Below are positions 8,291-17,553 of a stretch of 64,000 nt of DNA, piece after piece. The translations under genes and the position numbers were made by a program. Positions within the stretch are counted from its first letter, which is position 1. Each line of letters starts with the position of its first letter. The notes under the pieces were generated by a model. It was not told the DNA's origin. It searched no databases and was given only the letters and a program-made list of their open reading frames with translations. The stretch comes from Neobacillus kokaensis. GTDB taxonomy: Bacteria > Bacillota > Bacilli > Bacillales > Cytobacillaceae. The stretch covers positions 1 to 64,000 of the forward strand of contig NZ_BNDS01000024.1 of the NCBI RefSeq assembly GCF_014656545.1, written 5' to 3'.

Positions 8291-10449
8291 CGATGCTCCG
8301 GAACGCTTTTATGTTTTAAACCGAAAAACCACCAATTCCAATCACCAAGAAGCTTCATTAATGAAGGAACAAGAACCATCCTTACGATTGTTGCGTCAAT
8401 AAATATCGCGATGGCAATACCCACACCTAATTGCTTGACAGGCATAACGCCCGTGAAGGCAAAGGCACCTGTAACCACAATCATGATTGCTGCTGCCGAT
8501 GTGATAATTTTACTTGTATGGGTTAAACCGGAAATCGTCGCTAGACTGTTATCACCTGTTTTAAGGTAAAATTCCTGTATCCGCGAAATCAGAAAGACCT
8601 CATAATCCATTGATAGCCCAAAAACAAGGGTAAATACAAATACTGGCAGGACTAAGGCAATATGAACAGGTGAAATCCCAAGGTGTCCTTCTTGAAAAAT
8701 CCAGACGACAATCCCAAAGGTACAGCCTAAGCTTAAAATATTCATTAAAATCGCTTTAATCGGAATGAGAACCGAATGAAACGCTCCCATCAAAATAATA
8801 AGCGTTGAAACTACTATTAGCAGCAACCCGTAAGGAGCTTTTTTATAAATTTCCGCAAATATTTCCTGTTCAAATTTAATCGGCCCGCCAAATGAAACTT
8901 TTACATCCAAATGTCGATTTGACCAATCGCTGACCCACTTGCGTGCTTTTGCTGAATGTTCGCCTGTTTTTAAGTAAACTTCAACCAACATTTTATCATT
9001 CGAGATAAAGTGATTTATGACAGGAGCTACCTTTGACTGGTCACTAAATTCTAATATCTGTGAAAGCTGTTTTGCATCCTTTGCGCTTAGAGCAGAAAAA
9101 GGTGAGTCCACAGTAAAAACAAGTTTATCCTTTTCAAGCTTATCAATTGTCTTCCAAATCATGTTGAGATTGTCTTGTTCTAACACATTACCATTTGTTT
9201 CAAGAATGATCGATACCTTTTTTTGGTCACGTTTTTCTTTGGCTATAAACTGGTCTTGAAATGTTTCTAACGCAACTCTGGAAGGATAGCTTGAAGGCAG
9301 AGAATCAGTTCCAGGGATGTTTAAAATCATTTCCTTAACTGGAATTAACCCCGTTAACAAAATGGCTAGGGCTGCAATTGTCATAATGACAGGCCGCCTC
9401 ATCACAAACTCAGAAAACGTATGCCACATACTTGTTTGCTGGTCTTTCACCCGAAGTACACTGAATTTGTTAATCTTTTCCCCAATAATCCCCAGTAATG
9501 CCGGGAGAAAGGTTAAGGCAGAGAAAACGGAAACAAAAATAACAGTCATCCCGCCAAGAGCTACATTTTGAAAAATATCAATTTGAATAAACCAAAGTCC
9601 TGATAATCCAATAAACACACAAAGCCCCGAAAAAATAATCGAACGGCCGGCAGTAGCAACAGTAACTTCAATCGCTTGTCTTACCGGTTTATGCTTCAAT
9701 TCCTCTTTATAGCGGTTAATAAACAGCAAGGCAAAGTCAATGCTTAAAGCCAGACCAATCATTGGAATAATATTTAATATAAAAATCGTTAAATCTGCAC
9801 GATAACTAAAAAAGTATACAATGCCCATTGTGGTTAAAATCGAGATAACACCGATGACAATTGGAAGTGCGGCTGCTATGATACTGCCAAAAGCAAGAAT
9901 TAACACAATTAAAGCAATTGGCAGCCCTATCATTTCTGCTTTAGCAAGGTCCTCTTGACTAGCACTATTAAGGTCTTTGACAATTACTGGTTCTCCAGTC
10001 ATTGTGACTTTTAAGCCATCCTTGTTTTTCAACTTCGTATGTAATTGGTCAATTTCTTTTCCTAGGCTTTCTGCTTTTTTATCAAAGGCTATAAGGCCGT
10101 AAGCATAGTTTTCTTTCACCATCCCGGGACGGTCAAGTGGAGAAGTCATTTTTTCGGCAGCATCAAAGCCCTTTAAGTTGTTAAAAGTATCTTTAATATA
10201 CGCGGTGAACTTTTCAGAACTTACATTTCTGTCTTTTTCAAAAACTAAAATTATGGATGATTTTGGCTGTCCAAATTCCTTTTCCAGTATCTTTCGTGTT
10301 TCATTGTATTCACCCTTATATTCAAAGCCATTCCCGCTTAAAACAGAAGGCAGCCTTAATGCAAAAAAGCCTAAAAGAAAGATAATGGCAATCCAAAATA
10401 TAAGGACCCATTTTCGATATTGATAAATATATCCACCCAATTTCTGCAT
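8275..10449 (-). CDS. MMPL/RND family transporter
   Basis: The product of about 724 residues has two matching halves. Each has a membrane helix, a large extracytoplasmic domain (about residues 35-170 and 385-525), and a bundle of five or six helices with RND-type motifs (GLALSIDFALLFINRYKEEL in half 1; FGLSMDYEVFLISRIQE in half 2). The paired S-[IM]-D-[FY] motifs supply the aspartates of the proton relay in MMPL proteins. B. subtilis YdfJ is the nearest type I know. It would export lipids, peptides or hydrophobic drugs by proton motive force; the substrate is unknown. I start at ATG 10449, which lies 7 nt after AGGAGG; an in-frame TTG at 10455 is too close to that site. Confidence 0.85.
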   Translation of the reverse strand: MQKLGGYIYQYRKWVLIFWIAIIFLLGFFALRLPSVLSGNGFEYKGEYNETRKILEKEFGQPKSSIILVFEKDRNVSSEKFTAYIKDTFNNLKGFDAAEKMTSPLDRPGMVKENYAYGLIAFDKKAESLGKEIDQLHTKLKNKDGLKVTMTGEPVIVKDLNSASQEDLAKAEMIGLPIALIVLILAFGSIIAAALPIVIGVISILTTMGIVYFFSYRADLTIFILNIIPMIGLALSIDFALLFINRYKEELKHKPVRQAIEVTVATAGRSIIFSGLCVFIGLSGLWFIQIDIFQNVALGGMTVIFVSVFSALTFLPALLGIIGEKINKFSVLRVKDQQTSMWHTFSEFVMRRPVIMTIAALAILLTGLIPVKEMILNIPGTDSLPSSYPSRVALETFQDQFIAKEKRDQKKVSIILETNGNVLEQDNLNMIWKTIDKLEKDKLVFTVDSPFSALSAKDAKQLSQILEFSDQSKVAPVINHFISNDKMLVEVYLKTGEHSAKARKWVSDWSNRHLDVKVSFGGPIKFEQEIFAEIYKKAPYGLLLIVVSTLIILMGAFHSVLIPIKAILMNILSLGCTFGIVVWIFQEGHLGISPVHIALVLPVFVFTLVFGLSMDYEVFLISRIQEFYLKTGDNSLATISGLTHTSKIITSAAAIMIVVTGAFAFTGVMPVKQLGVGIAIAIFIDATIVRMVLVPSLMKLLGDWNWWFFGLKHKSVPEHRKKPA

Positions 10450-10700
10450 GTTCAAGCCTCCTTTAAAGGAAACAAATTCCTCCTACCATTATACAAAAGA
10501 AATCCCAAATAGACAGACTTTATTATGTCTTTTTATAATCAAATAACTTTCCATAACTTTTCCCTTAATCTAAATATAAAATACAAAATATCAGAAGACT
10601 AAATTTGTTATTCGGAAATAAAATAATAATGGAACCGCTTGCCATTCTTTGTTATAGTTACTTTGTAAAATAATCAACGTATTATTTGGAGGTTGTTTAG

Positions 10701-11375
10701 ATGACACAAAATATTGCCAGAATGATTGACCATACATTATTAAAACCAGAAGCAACAAAGGAACAAGTCGTTAAATTAGTCAATGAAGCAAAGGAATATT
10801 CGTTTGCATCCGTTTGTATTAACCCGGCATGGGTACGCATAGCTGCAGAACTGCTCGCTGATACTCCAGATGTTAAGGTTTGTACAGTGATCGGTTTTCC
10901 ACTTGGGGCAACAACACCTGAAACAAAGGCATTTGAAACAAAAAATGCAATTGAAAATGGAGCATCTGAAGTGGATATGGTCATTAACATCGGTGCATTA
11001 AAGGACAAGCAGGATGAAAAAGTGGAAAATGATATCCGCAGTGTTGTAGAAGCAGCGAAAGGAAAAGCGTTAGTAAAAGTTATTATTGAAACTTGCCTAT
11101 TAACGGATGAAGAGAAAATAAGAGCGTGTGAGCTTTCTGTTAAAGCTGGAGCTGATTTTGTTAAAACTTCAACAGGATTCTCCACCGGCGGGGCAACTGT
11201 CGAAGATATCCGGTTGATGCGTAAAACTGTCGGTCCTGAAATCGGGGTAAAAGCATCTGGAGGCGTCCGCAGCCGGGAAGATGCCCTGGCGATGATTGAG
11301 GCAGGTGCAACCCGAATTGGAGCAAGTTCAGGTGTAGCTATTTGCAATGGTGAGGTTTCCAATAGTAGTTATTAA
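10701..11375 (+). CDS. deoC: Deoxyribose-phosphate aldolase
   Basis: A 224-residue cytoplasmic class I aldolase that splits 2-deoxyribose-5-phosphate into glyceraldehyde-3-phosphate and acetaldehyde in deoxynucleoside salvage. The start ([16 protein letters not shown]), the Schiff-base lysine K155 in FVKTSTGF, the proton-relay lysine K184 in VKASGGV and the phosphate-binding GASSGVAI near the C-terminus are all present. Length fits DeoC. ATG is 7 nt after GGAGG. It is usually in an operon with nupC and pdp in Bacillus, but stands alone here with its own terminator. Confidence 0.95.
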   Translation: MTQNIARMIDHTLLKPEATKEQVVKLVNEAKEYSFASVCINPAWVRIAAELLADTPDVKVCTVIGFPLGATTPETKAFETKNAIENGASEVDMVINIGALKDKQDEKVENDIRSVVEAAKGKALVKVIIETCLLTDEEKIRACELSVKAGADFVKTSTGFSTGGATVEDIRLMRKTVGPEIGVKASGGVRSREDALAMIEAGATRIGASSGVAICNGEVSNSSY

Positions 11376-11390
11376 GCAAAATACTGCCAT

Positions 11391-11438
11391 AAAAAAACAG
11401 GGTTCTCCTCTTTCGGGAGGGACCCTGTTTTTTTTTTT
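11391..11438. terminator. Strong bidirectional terminator deoC / pit
   Basis: A long GC-containing hairpin (AAAACAGGGTTCTCC against GGGAGGGACCCTGTTTT, small bulge) is flanked by A and T runs on the two sides, suited to terminate both convergent genes. Confidence 0.85.
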
Positions 11439-11442
11439 GTAC

Positions 11443-12444
11443 CTAAAAGAAAAGGTGTAAAATAAAATAAGAAATTGCCGCTATTAAAGCAGATATTGGA
11501 AGGGTGATAACCCATGTTATCAACATACGCTGGGCTGTATCCCATTTAACCCCTTTTAAACGATGAGAAGCCCCTACACCGAGAATCCCTGAAGAAATAA
11601 CATGTGTTGTACTTACAGGTAAATGGATGTAAGTAGCCCCGAAAATAATGGCCGCACCTGTTAAATCAGCCGCAACACCGTTGATTGGACGAATTTTCAT
11701 GATTTTTCCGCCAACTGTTTTAATGATTTTCCAGCCCCCGATAGAAGTTCCAAGACCCATTGCAGCCGCACAGGAAAATTGAACCCAGAAAGGGACATCA
11801 GCGTTATGCGGGAGATATTGGTTGGCTATCAGGGCCAATGTAATAATACCCATTGATTTCTGAGCATCGTTCGTACCATGAGAATAGGATTGCAGTGCCG
11901 CCGTTGCAATTTGAATATAACGGAAATTTCGATTTGTTTTGGTTAGATTGGCATTCTTAAAAACGACTTTAAAAATACTGTAAATGATGAAACCGACAAC
12001 AAATGCAAGAATAGGTGAAATAATGAGTGCTTGAAGGATTTTTAAAAATCCAGTATAGTTAAGGACATTTAACCCTTCAGCCGCAATTGCTGCACCGGCA
12101 ATTGATCCAATTAGTGCATGGGAGGAACTGCTCGGGATACCGTAATACCACGTAATCAAGTTCCACGCAATCGCGGAAATTAATGCTGCTAAAATAACGA
12201 TTGAACCATGCTCAAGCATAAATGGGTCAACAATATCTTTAGAAATTGTTTTAGCAACACCAGTAAATGTCAAGGCACCAACAAAATTCATTATTGCTGC
12301 TAACATAATTGCTTGTCTAGGTCTTAAGGCTTTAGTAGAAACAGAAGTTGCAATTGCATTTGCCGTATCATGGAATCCATTAATAAAGTCAAATGCAAGA
12401 GCACCTATTACAATTAAAATGGTCAAAATCAATATCGCGCTCAT
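11443..12444 (-). CDS. pit: Inorganic phosphate transporter, Pit family
   Basis: A 333-residue membrane protein of the PiT family, importing metal-phosphate complexes with protons or sodium. The duplicated PiT signatures are both visible: GFHDTANAIATSV near residue 23 and SHGTNDAQKSMGI near residue 188, along with SSSHALIGS and STTHVISSGILG. About ten membrane helices are predicted. The start is 11 bp downstream of the DUF47 gene, so the two form an operon. This gene pair is the usual low-affinity phosphate uptake unit of Bacillaceae. Confidence 0.92.
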   Translation of the reverse strand: MSAILILTILIVIGALAFDFINGFHDTANAIATSVSTKALRPRQAIMLAAIMNFVGALTFTGVAKTISKDIVDPFMLEHGSIVILAALISAIAWNLITWYYGIPSSSSHALIGSIAGAAIAAEGLNVLNYTGFLKILQALIISPILAFVVGFIIYSIFKVVFKNANLTKTNRNFRYIQIATAALQSYSHGTNDAQKSMGIITLALIANQYLPHNADVPFWVQFSCAAAMGLGTSIGGWKIIKTVGGKIMKIRPINGVAADLTGAAIIFGATYIHLPVSTTHVISSGILGVGASHRLKGVKWDTAQRMLITWVITLPISALIAAISYFILHLFF

Positions 12445-12455
12445 AAATAAGCTCC

Positions 12456-13070
12456 TTATGCATTTTTCATGATAATGGATTCAAGAGTATTGGCAACTGT
12501 CTGGCAGCTGTCCGCAATATTCTCAAGGTTTTCATAGATCTCTTTATATTGAATAATGCGAATCGGATCTTTTTCGATGTTAAATAAATTTTTAATGGAC
12601 TGTCTTAAAATATTATCACACTGAGATTCGTAATCCTTTATTTTAATGGCATGCTCTCTTAATTGTGGAAGTTTTTTATTCGACAACAACTCGATTGCTT
12701 TATCGATTTCCAGAACGCTTTTATGAATTGCGTCTACGAATTTTTTCATAAACTCATCAGCCTGGGTGATGGAATACATTTCAAACAATGCAGCAGTAGC
12801 TTCCAAACCATCAATAACATCATCCATCGTCATAGCAAGTGCAAGGATGTCCTCGCGTTCAATTGGAGTAATAAAGGCATCGTTTAGTTCCTTTATAATT
12901 TCGTGAACAAACGTGTCTCCCTTTGATTCATATTCCTTCATTTTCTCAGAGAAAATTTTTAAATCACTGACGTTTTTTAATTCATAATCTGTAAAAAATT
13001 GAGAACCTTCTTTTAAATTTACTGAAATATTATTGAGCAAATTGTAAAATTTATCATGTTTCTTAGCCAT
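12456..13070 (-). CDS. DUF47 / PhoU-like Pit accessory protein
   Basis: A 205-residue, all-helical soluble protein of the DUF47 (YkaA, TIGR00153) family, related in fold to PhoU. PhoU-type metal-binding patterns E-x-x-x-D are visible (YESKGDTFVHEI; REDILALAMTMDDVIDGLE; DYESQCDNI). Members are nearly always encoded just before a pit gene, as here, and are thought to regulate phosphate transport. I start at ATG 13070 (MAKKHDKF), 8 nt after GGAGG. The upstream in-frame ATG at 13085 overlaps that ribosome binding site and is unlikely to be used. Confidence 0.9.
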   Translation of the reverse strand: MAKKHDKFYNLLNNISVNLKEGSQFFTDYELKNVSDLKIFSEKMKEYESKGDTFVHEIIKELNDAFITPIEREDILALAMTMDDVIDGLEATAALFEMYSITQADEFMKKFVDAIHKSVLEIDKAIELLSNKKLPQLREHAIKIKDYESQCDNILRQSIKNLFNIEKDPIRIIQYKEIYENLENIADSCQTVANTLESIIMKNA

Positions 13071-13085
13071 AATTGGTACCTCCAT

Positions 13086-13400
13086 CTTTAAATAAATAAT
13101 GCCTAAATTAACTTCATTATTTTATCGGAAAATTGTCGAAGAATGAAACAAATCTTAACTAAATTTACAAAAACTTAACATTAGAATTTTCTGAATTTTA
13201 CTTTCTGCCTATAATTTTTACATATTTTATGTTACTTTTTCCTTTAAATTTTAATTTATGTGAATGGGATTTCAAAAATTTTTATGAGTATAAAAAATAA
13301 AATTGGGTAATTTAAAATGTATAGACAGGAAGAAAGGATTTTCTTTCGTCTTAGATTTGCTCAGACGCTTATCGAGTAAGTGAAATACCGAATACTGAAA
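13086..13400. other. Divergent intergenic region pit operon / glsB
   Basis: About 330 bp of AT-rich sequence must hold the promoters of the pit operon (leftward) and glsB (rightward). On the minus strand there are loose TGTTAAG-like repeats about 11 bp apart near 13145-13180; they match the Pho-box consensus poorly. I see no RNA gene. Confidence 0.4.
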
Positions 13401-13414
13401 AGGAGTGTTCTTAC

Positions 13415-13669
13415 ATGAGCTTTATTTGGTCTTTAATTATCGGCGGGATTATTGGATGGTTAGCAGGTCTAATTGTAGGAAGAAATATTCCTGGGGGCAT
13501 TATAGGTAATATTATTGCAGGATTTGTTGGTGCATGGCTGGGAACAGCTGTTTTAGGAAACTGGGGACCGCATGTAGCTGATTTTGCGATTATCCCTGCA
13601 ATAATTGGTGCGGCAGTTTTAGTACTCCTGCTGAGCTTCATTATGAGAGCCTTCCGGAAAGCAGATTAA
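13415..13669 (+). CDS. GlsB/YeaQ/YmgE family stress-response membrane protein
   Basis: An 84-residue protein with three glycine-rich hydrophobic segments and the family signature GWLAGLIVGRNIPGGIIGNIIAGFVGAWLG (read over residues 12-43). It was formerly called transglycosylase-associated protein; the function is unproven, but members are induced by general stress. ATG is 9 nt after AAAGGAG. A GTATAA/GGGTAA pair near 13287-13310 faintly resembles a SigB promoter but has too short a spacer. Confidence 0.88.
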   Translation: MSFIWSLIIGGIIGWLAGLIVGRNIPGGIIGNIIAGFVGAWLGTAVLGNWGPHVADFAIIPAIIGAAVLVLLLSFIMRAFRKAD

Positions 13670-13687
13670 CAATATAAAATGGATGAT

Positions 13688-13714
13688 AAAAGCCTCCTGA
13701 ATCAGGAGGCTTTT
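13688..13714. terminator. Bidirectional terminator glsB / rluA-family gene
   Basis: A near-perfect stem (AAAAGCCTCCTGA against TCAGGAGGCTTTT) with a minimal loop ends both convergent genes; the pseudouridine synthase stop codon overlaps its edge. Confidence 0.85.
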
Positions 13715-14636
13715 AAAGTGAGTAAATATCGATATTCTTAAATATCTCAGGTTTGTCCAAAAAAGGAGCAAAGCATTCGATTTTTTCATGTGTAAAGGGG
13801 TGGCAGAATTCAAGCTTCGCTGCGTGAAGAGCCTGCCTATTGACAGTAGGTTTTCCATTGTAAAGTGTATCGCCTGCTAATGGGTGTCCTATAGACTGCA
13901 GATGAACTCGAATTTGATGGGTTCTTCCGCTTTCCAGCCAGCATTTTACGTATGATACCATTCTTTCTTTATCTTCTTTTATCACCTGGAAGTGAGTAAG
14001 GGCGGACTGTCCTGTAGGAGAAACTCTCCTTTTTGTAGGATGATGGCGATCCCGGCCAATCGGTGAATCGATCAATCCTTTTTTCTTTCGCAGAAGTCCT
14101 TCCGCCATCGCCAAATATGTTCGTTTGATTTCTCGTTTAACAAGCATTTTATCTAAGATTGCTCCGGCCAAAGCGTGTTTTGCAAATAAAATGGCCCCGG
14201 TTGTATCCCGGTCTAAACGATGTACTTGCCGGACGTTCCTCACTTCACCATTTGAAAGTAAATAAAATTGAACAGCATTTATAAGCGTTTCTTCATCTTC
14301 CTTTTGTTCATTGGGATGTGTTTTCATAAAAGGAGGTTTGTTTATCACTATTAGGTGATCATCTTCGTAAAGAACCTCTATTGCATGAAAGTAAGGAGTG
14401 ATGAAGACTTTTTCTTCTTCAAAGAGTCGAATTTGTAGTTTTGAACCTTTAGAAAGAGGATTATTCCAATTGAAATCTTTCCCATCAACTTGAACACTTT
14501 TTGACATCCGGAAAGAATGAGTTAGTTTTTTAGGAACATCCCATTCCGTGCGAAACAGCTCCTCAATTGTCTTTCCTTCCCACCTAGTTGGGATGATTAG
14601 TTGGAACCATTCTCCGAAACGCATTGTCTTCTCCAT
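13713..14636 (-). CDS. RluA family pseudouridine synthase
   Basis: A 307-residue enzyme that isomerises uridine to pseudouridine in RNA. The catalytic motif HRLDRDTTGAILFAK places the nucleophilic Asp at D142. Other family blocks are VINKPPFMKTHP, KREIKRTYLA, GRTHQIRVHLQSIGHPLAGD and the closing LHAAKLEFCHP. The N-terminal 80 residues resemble an S4-like domain (DGKDFNWNNPLSKGSKLQIRL). ATG 14636 follows AAAGGAGA; upstream in-frame codons to 14783 lack a ribosome binding site. The family is clear, but the exact target (rRNA or tRNA position) is not. Confidence 0.88.
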   Translation of the reverse strand: MEKTMRFGEWFQLIIPTRWEGKTIEELFRTEWDVPKKLTHSFRMSKSVQVDGKDFNWNNPLSKGSKLQIRLFEEEKVFITPYFHAIEVLYEDDHLIVINKPPFMKTHPNEQKEDEETLINAVQFYLLSNGEVRNVRQVHRLDRDTTGAILFAKHALAGAILDKMLVKREIKRTYLAMAEGLLRKKKGLIDSPIGRDRHHPTKRRVSPTGQSALTHFQVIKEDKERMVSYVKCWLESGRTHQIRVHLQSIGHPLAGDTLYNGKPTVNRQALHAAKLEFCHPFTHEKIECFAPFLDKPEIFKNIDIYSL

Positions 14637-14744
14637 AATATCTCCTTTGTCTCCACTAATTACCACCGTTACGGCAATCTTAATTATGTTATTCTTATCA
14701 TATATATAATGAGAGAAAAAAGCGATGGCAAGGGTGGGTTTTAA

Positions 14745-15143
14745 GTGAAAATAGTTTTTGCCTCGACTCAAAGTCAAGAGCAAGAAATCTGTGATCTTGT
14801 AAGATATATTTATTCCAATATTTTTCCGCTTTACTTTACCGATGATGAGATTTCACAGTTTGAACAACTAAAAGTATTGCACATATCCAAAAAACAGTTC
14901 GATGAGATTGGTACATTAAAGGATGCATTTCAGGTTATGACAAGTATCCAAACAGTGATCTCTATTCTTGAGTCATCTCATTTGAATCAACAGTATTCAG
15001 AGGTATTCAATAAAAATGCGGATAATTTGAATGAATTAGGATTGTTTTTTCCTTTTGAATTCGAGCAATTTGAAGCTGCAAAAAATATGAAACCAATAAT
15101 GTTAAGTATATATTCAAAAGCGGATAATGAACTTCTCATTTAG
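14745..15143 (+). CDS. yhcU: YhcU-like protein (DUF5365)
   Basis: A 132-residue soluble protein beginning MKIVFASTQSQEQEICDLV, resembling B. subtilis YhcU of unknown function. No signal, membrane segment or catalytic motif is seen. The GTG start has a weak GGGTGG site upstream. It is followed by pgcA and yhdB, in the same order as I recall around yhcU-yhxB(pgcA)-yhdB in B. subtilis, which supports the assignment. Upstream it is divergent from the pseudouridine synthase gene with overlapping 5' regions. Confidence 0.65.
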   Translation: MKIVFASTQSQEQEICDLVRYIYSNIFPLYFTDDEISQFEQLKVLHISKKQFDEIGTLKDAFQVMTSIQTVISILESSHLNQQYSEVFNKNADNLNELGLFFPFEFEQFEAAKNMKPIMLSIYSKADNELLI

Positions 15144-15177
15144 AAAAAGCCTTGATTAATGGCTTTTTCTTTTTTTA
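15144..15177 (+). terminator. Terminator after yhcU
   Basis: An 8-bp stem (AAAAAGCC against GGCTTTTT) with a 9-nt loop leads into a long T run. Confidence 0.8.
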
Positions 15178-15321
15178 TTATTTGGTAAAATGGTATTGGT
15201 ATTGATGGATTGAAATTTTTTGCAAAAAATTGTCGGTTAATTTCGGGAAAGTTTTAAAGGAGTTACCTAATAAAACTTAGAAAGAATAATACAGTACATA
15301 AAAACTGGAGGGGACTATTGG

Positions 15322-17055
15322 ATGAATTGGAAAACGGCGGCAAAAAGCTGGATGGAATTTATAGAATTAGATCGAGAATTAAAGCAGCAATTAGACCAAT
15401 TAAAAAAAGATGAAAGACATTTAGAAGAAGCTTTTTATAAGAATTTAGAATTTGGTACAGGCGGCATGCGCGGTGAAATCGGCGTGGGAACAAACCGTAT
15501 GAATATCTATACCGTCCGGAAGGCTTCGGCAGGACTTGCCTCATACATAGAGCAATTTGGTGATGAAGCTAAAAAACAAGGTGTTGTCATTGCCTTTGAT
15601 TCACGTCATAAATCTCCGGAATTTGCAATGGAAGCAGCGAAGACTTTAGCTTCTAGAGGTATTCAAACATATGTTTTTGATGAGCTAAGACCAACGCCAG
15701 AACTGTCTTTTGCTTTAAGGCATCTAAATGCCTTTTCTGGAATTGTCGTTACTGCCAGCCACAATCCACCGGAATATAACGGTTATAAAGTATATGGTTC
15801 GGATGGCGGGCAGTTGCCTCCAAAAGAAGCCGATGAACTAATCGTAAAGGTAAATGAAATCGAAAATGAATTATTAATCGAAGTTAAGAGCGAAGATAAA
15901 TTACGCACTTTAGGTCTTATCAAAACAATTGGTTCAGAGATTGATCAAGCCTATATAGAAAAATTAAAAACAATTTCTGAAAATCCGGGACTTGCTGAAG
16001 AAACAGATATAAAGATTGTATTTACTCCGTTACATGGAACTGCTAATAAGCCAGTCCGTGAAGCATTAGCCGCTTTAGGCTATAAAAACGTTTCGGTGGT
16101 AAAAGAACAGGAATTGCCGGATCCTAATTTTTCAACTGTAAAAAGCCCGAATCCGGAAGAACACGCTGCCTTTGAATTAGCGATTCGCGACGGAAAAAAG
16201 ATAGAAGCGGATATCTTAATCGCCACTGACCCAGATGCAGATCGTTTAGGAATTGCCGTAAAAAACAATGAAGGAGAATATGTTGTTCTAACAGGAAATC
16301 AAACTGGCGCTTTACTCCTTGATTACCTTCTAACACAGAAAGAGGAAAAAAGAACCCTGCCACAAAATGGAGTTGTCTTAAAAACGATTGTAACTTCGGA
16401 GATTGGAAGAAAGATTGCATCCGCTTACCAATTAGAAACGGTGAATGTTTTAACCGGCTTTAAATTTATTGCTGAAAAAATTAAGCAATATGAATCAAGC
16501 GGCGAGAATACATTCTTATTTGGTTATGAGGAATCATATGGCTATTTAATTGGTGATTTTGCTAGGGATAAAGACGCTGTTCAAGCTGCGCTGTTAGCAA
16601 CGGAGGTTTGTGCTTATTATAAAAAACAAGAAATGTCTCTATATGATGGTTTAATGAGAGTTTTTGAAAAATATGGTTTTTATCAAGAAGGCCTTCGTTC
16701 TTTAACTCTTAAAGGGAAAGAAGGAGCCGAAAAGATCCAGCGAATTTTGTCTTCCTTCCGCAGTGAACCGTTAACAAGTTTAGGTACACTAAAAACTACA
16801 GTGACAGAAGATTATTTAACTGGGAAACGAGTTACGAATGAGGGCGAGGAGAACATTGCCTTACCTAAATCCAATGTCTTGAAATATACGTTTGAAGATG
16901 GAACGTGGGTTTGTTTGAGACCGTCTGGGACAGAGCCAAAGGTTAAATTTTACTTTGGGGTAAATAGCAACAGCCTCGATAAGAGCAAAGCAAAGCTTGA
17001 GGAAATTGAAAAAAATTTCATGGCGTTAGTGGAACAAAAAATACAATTGGTTTAA
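15322..17055 (+). CDS. pgcA: Phospho-sugar mutase (alpha-phosphoglucomutase)
   Basis: A 577-residue four-domain alpha-D-phosphohexomutase interconverting glucose-6-phosphate and glucose-1-phosphate for UDP-glucose, teichoic acid and glycolipid synthesis. The active-site phosphoserine is S146 in [16 protein letters not shown]; the Mg-binding loop is DPDADRLG near residue 302; the sugar-binding loop [11 protein letters not shown] is near 405; the phosphate-binding loop RPSGTEPK is near 534. Length matches B. subtilis PgcA/YhxB. ATG follows GGAGGGG by 8 nt. It is a monocistronic gene with a strong terminator. Confidence 0.93.
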   Translation: MNWKTAAKSWMEFIELDRELKQQLDQLKKDERHLEEAFYKNLEFGTGGMRGEIGVGTNRMNIYTVRKASAGLASYIEQFGDEAKKQGVVIAFDSRHKSPEFAMEAAKTLASRGIQTYVFDELRPTPELSFALRHLNAFSGIVVTASHNPPEYNGYKVYGSDGGQLPPKEADELIVKVNEIENELLIEVKSEDKLRTLGLIKTIGSEIDQAYIEKLKTISENPGLAEETDIKIVFTPLHGTANKPVREALAALGYKNVSVVKEQELPDPNFSTVKSPNPEEHAAFELAIRDGKKIEADILIATDPDADRLGIAVKNNEGEYVVLTGNQTGALLLDYLLTQKEEKRTLPQNGVVLKTIVTSEIGRKIASAYQLETVNVLTGFKFIAEKIKQYESSGENTFLFGYEESYGYLIGDFARDKDAVQAALLATEVCAYYKKQEMSLYDGLMRVFEKYGFYQEGLRSLTLKGKEGAEKIQRILSSFRSEPLTSLGTLKTTVTEDYLTGKRVTNEGEENIALPKSNVLKYTFEDGTWVCLRPSGTEPKVKFYFGVNSNSLDKSKAKLEEIEKNFMALVEQKIQLV

Positions 17056-17064
17056 AACATTAGG

Positions 17065-17096
17065 AAGCACGGCTTTTTTAAAGCCGTGCTTTTTTG
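17065..17096 (+). terminator. Terminator after pgcA
   Basis: A perfect 11-bp stem (AAGCACGGCTT against AAGCCGTGCTT) is followed by six T. Confidence 0.85.
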
Positions 17097-17158
17097 GTGG
17101 AATTCTTTTCGCCGGTTAAGTAAGAATGTTTTGTGAAAAAATGTATCCACTTTTGTTT

Positions 17159-17413
17159 TCAGGAAAGACTATACATCGGTATCTCATTTATTTCCTCATA
17201 AGACGCCTCATTCGCGTGGTCGATGTAGCGAAGAAGACTATAGAGCTTTCTTTCAATGACAGTATAATCACGTTCAAAATTGTAGGCATGCAGGAAATGT
17301 TCAATTTTTTTCGATAGAAAATGGTCAGTTGTCCGCACCATTAGAATTAATAAATTATCCCATTCGGAACGGTGCGTATAAAATAACGCTCGGTCGTAAT
17401 CCATTTTATTCAT
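17159..17413 (-). CDS. yhdB: YhdB-like protein
   Basis: An 84-residue soluble protein with the YhdB-type start MDYDRALFYTHRSEWDNLLI. The function is unknown; homologues are confined to Bacillaceae. It is rich in tyrosine and histidine, with no membrane segment. ATG 17413 follows AAGGAGG by about 9 nt. It lies between pgcA and spoVR, matching the order in B. subtilis, with an M14 peptidase gene in between here. Confidence 0.75.
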   Translation of the reverse strand: MNKMDYDRALFYTHRSEWDNLLILMVRTTDHFLSKKIEHFLHAYNFERDYTVIERKLYSLLRYIDHANEASYEEINEIPMYSLS

Positions 17414-17553
17414 TTATTCTCTCCTCCTTATTTAGGAGTTGAGATTATTGTATGACATTTAAAAAGAAACACACGCAGAAAATGTTGGACAGTAGATGAA
17501 ATAGCGTTATTTAACATTTACCAGTATATTTTTTAAAAAACAGGTGAGGGTTC

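Noticed and set aside
10701-11362. Long minus-strand ORF opposite deoC
   Set aside because: It mirrors the deoC codon pattern, has no ribosome binding site, and deoC is unambiguous.
13140-13185. Pho-box repeats before the DUF47-pit operon
   Set aside because: The TGTTAAG-like repeats have an 11-bp period but match TTAACA poorly, and AT-rich sequence gives such hits easily.
13285-13312. SigB promoter before glsB
   Set aside because: GTATAA and GGGTAA are only 11 bp apart, shorter than the accepted spacer, and the -35 box has a mismatch.
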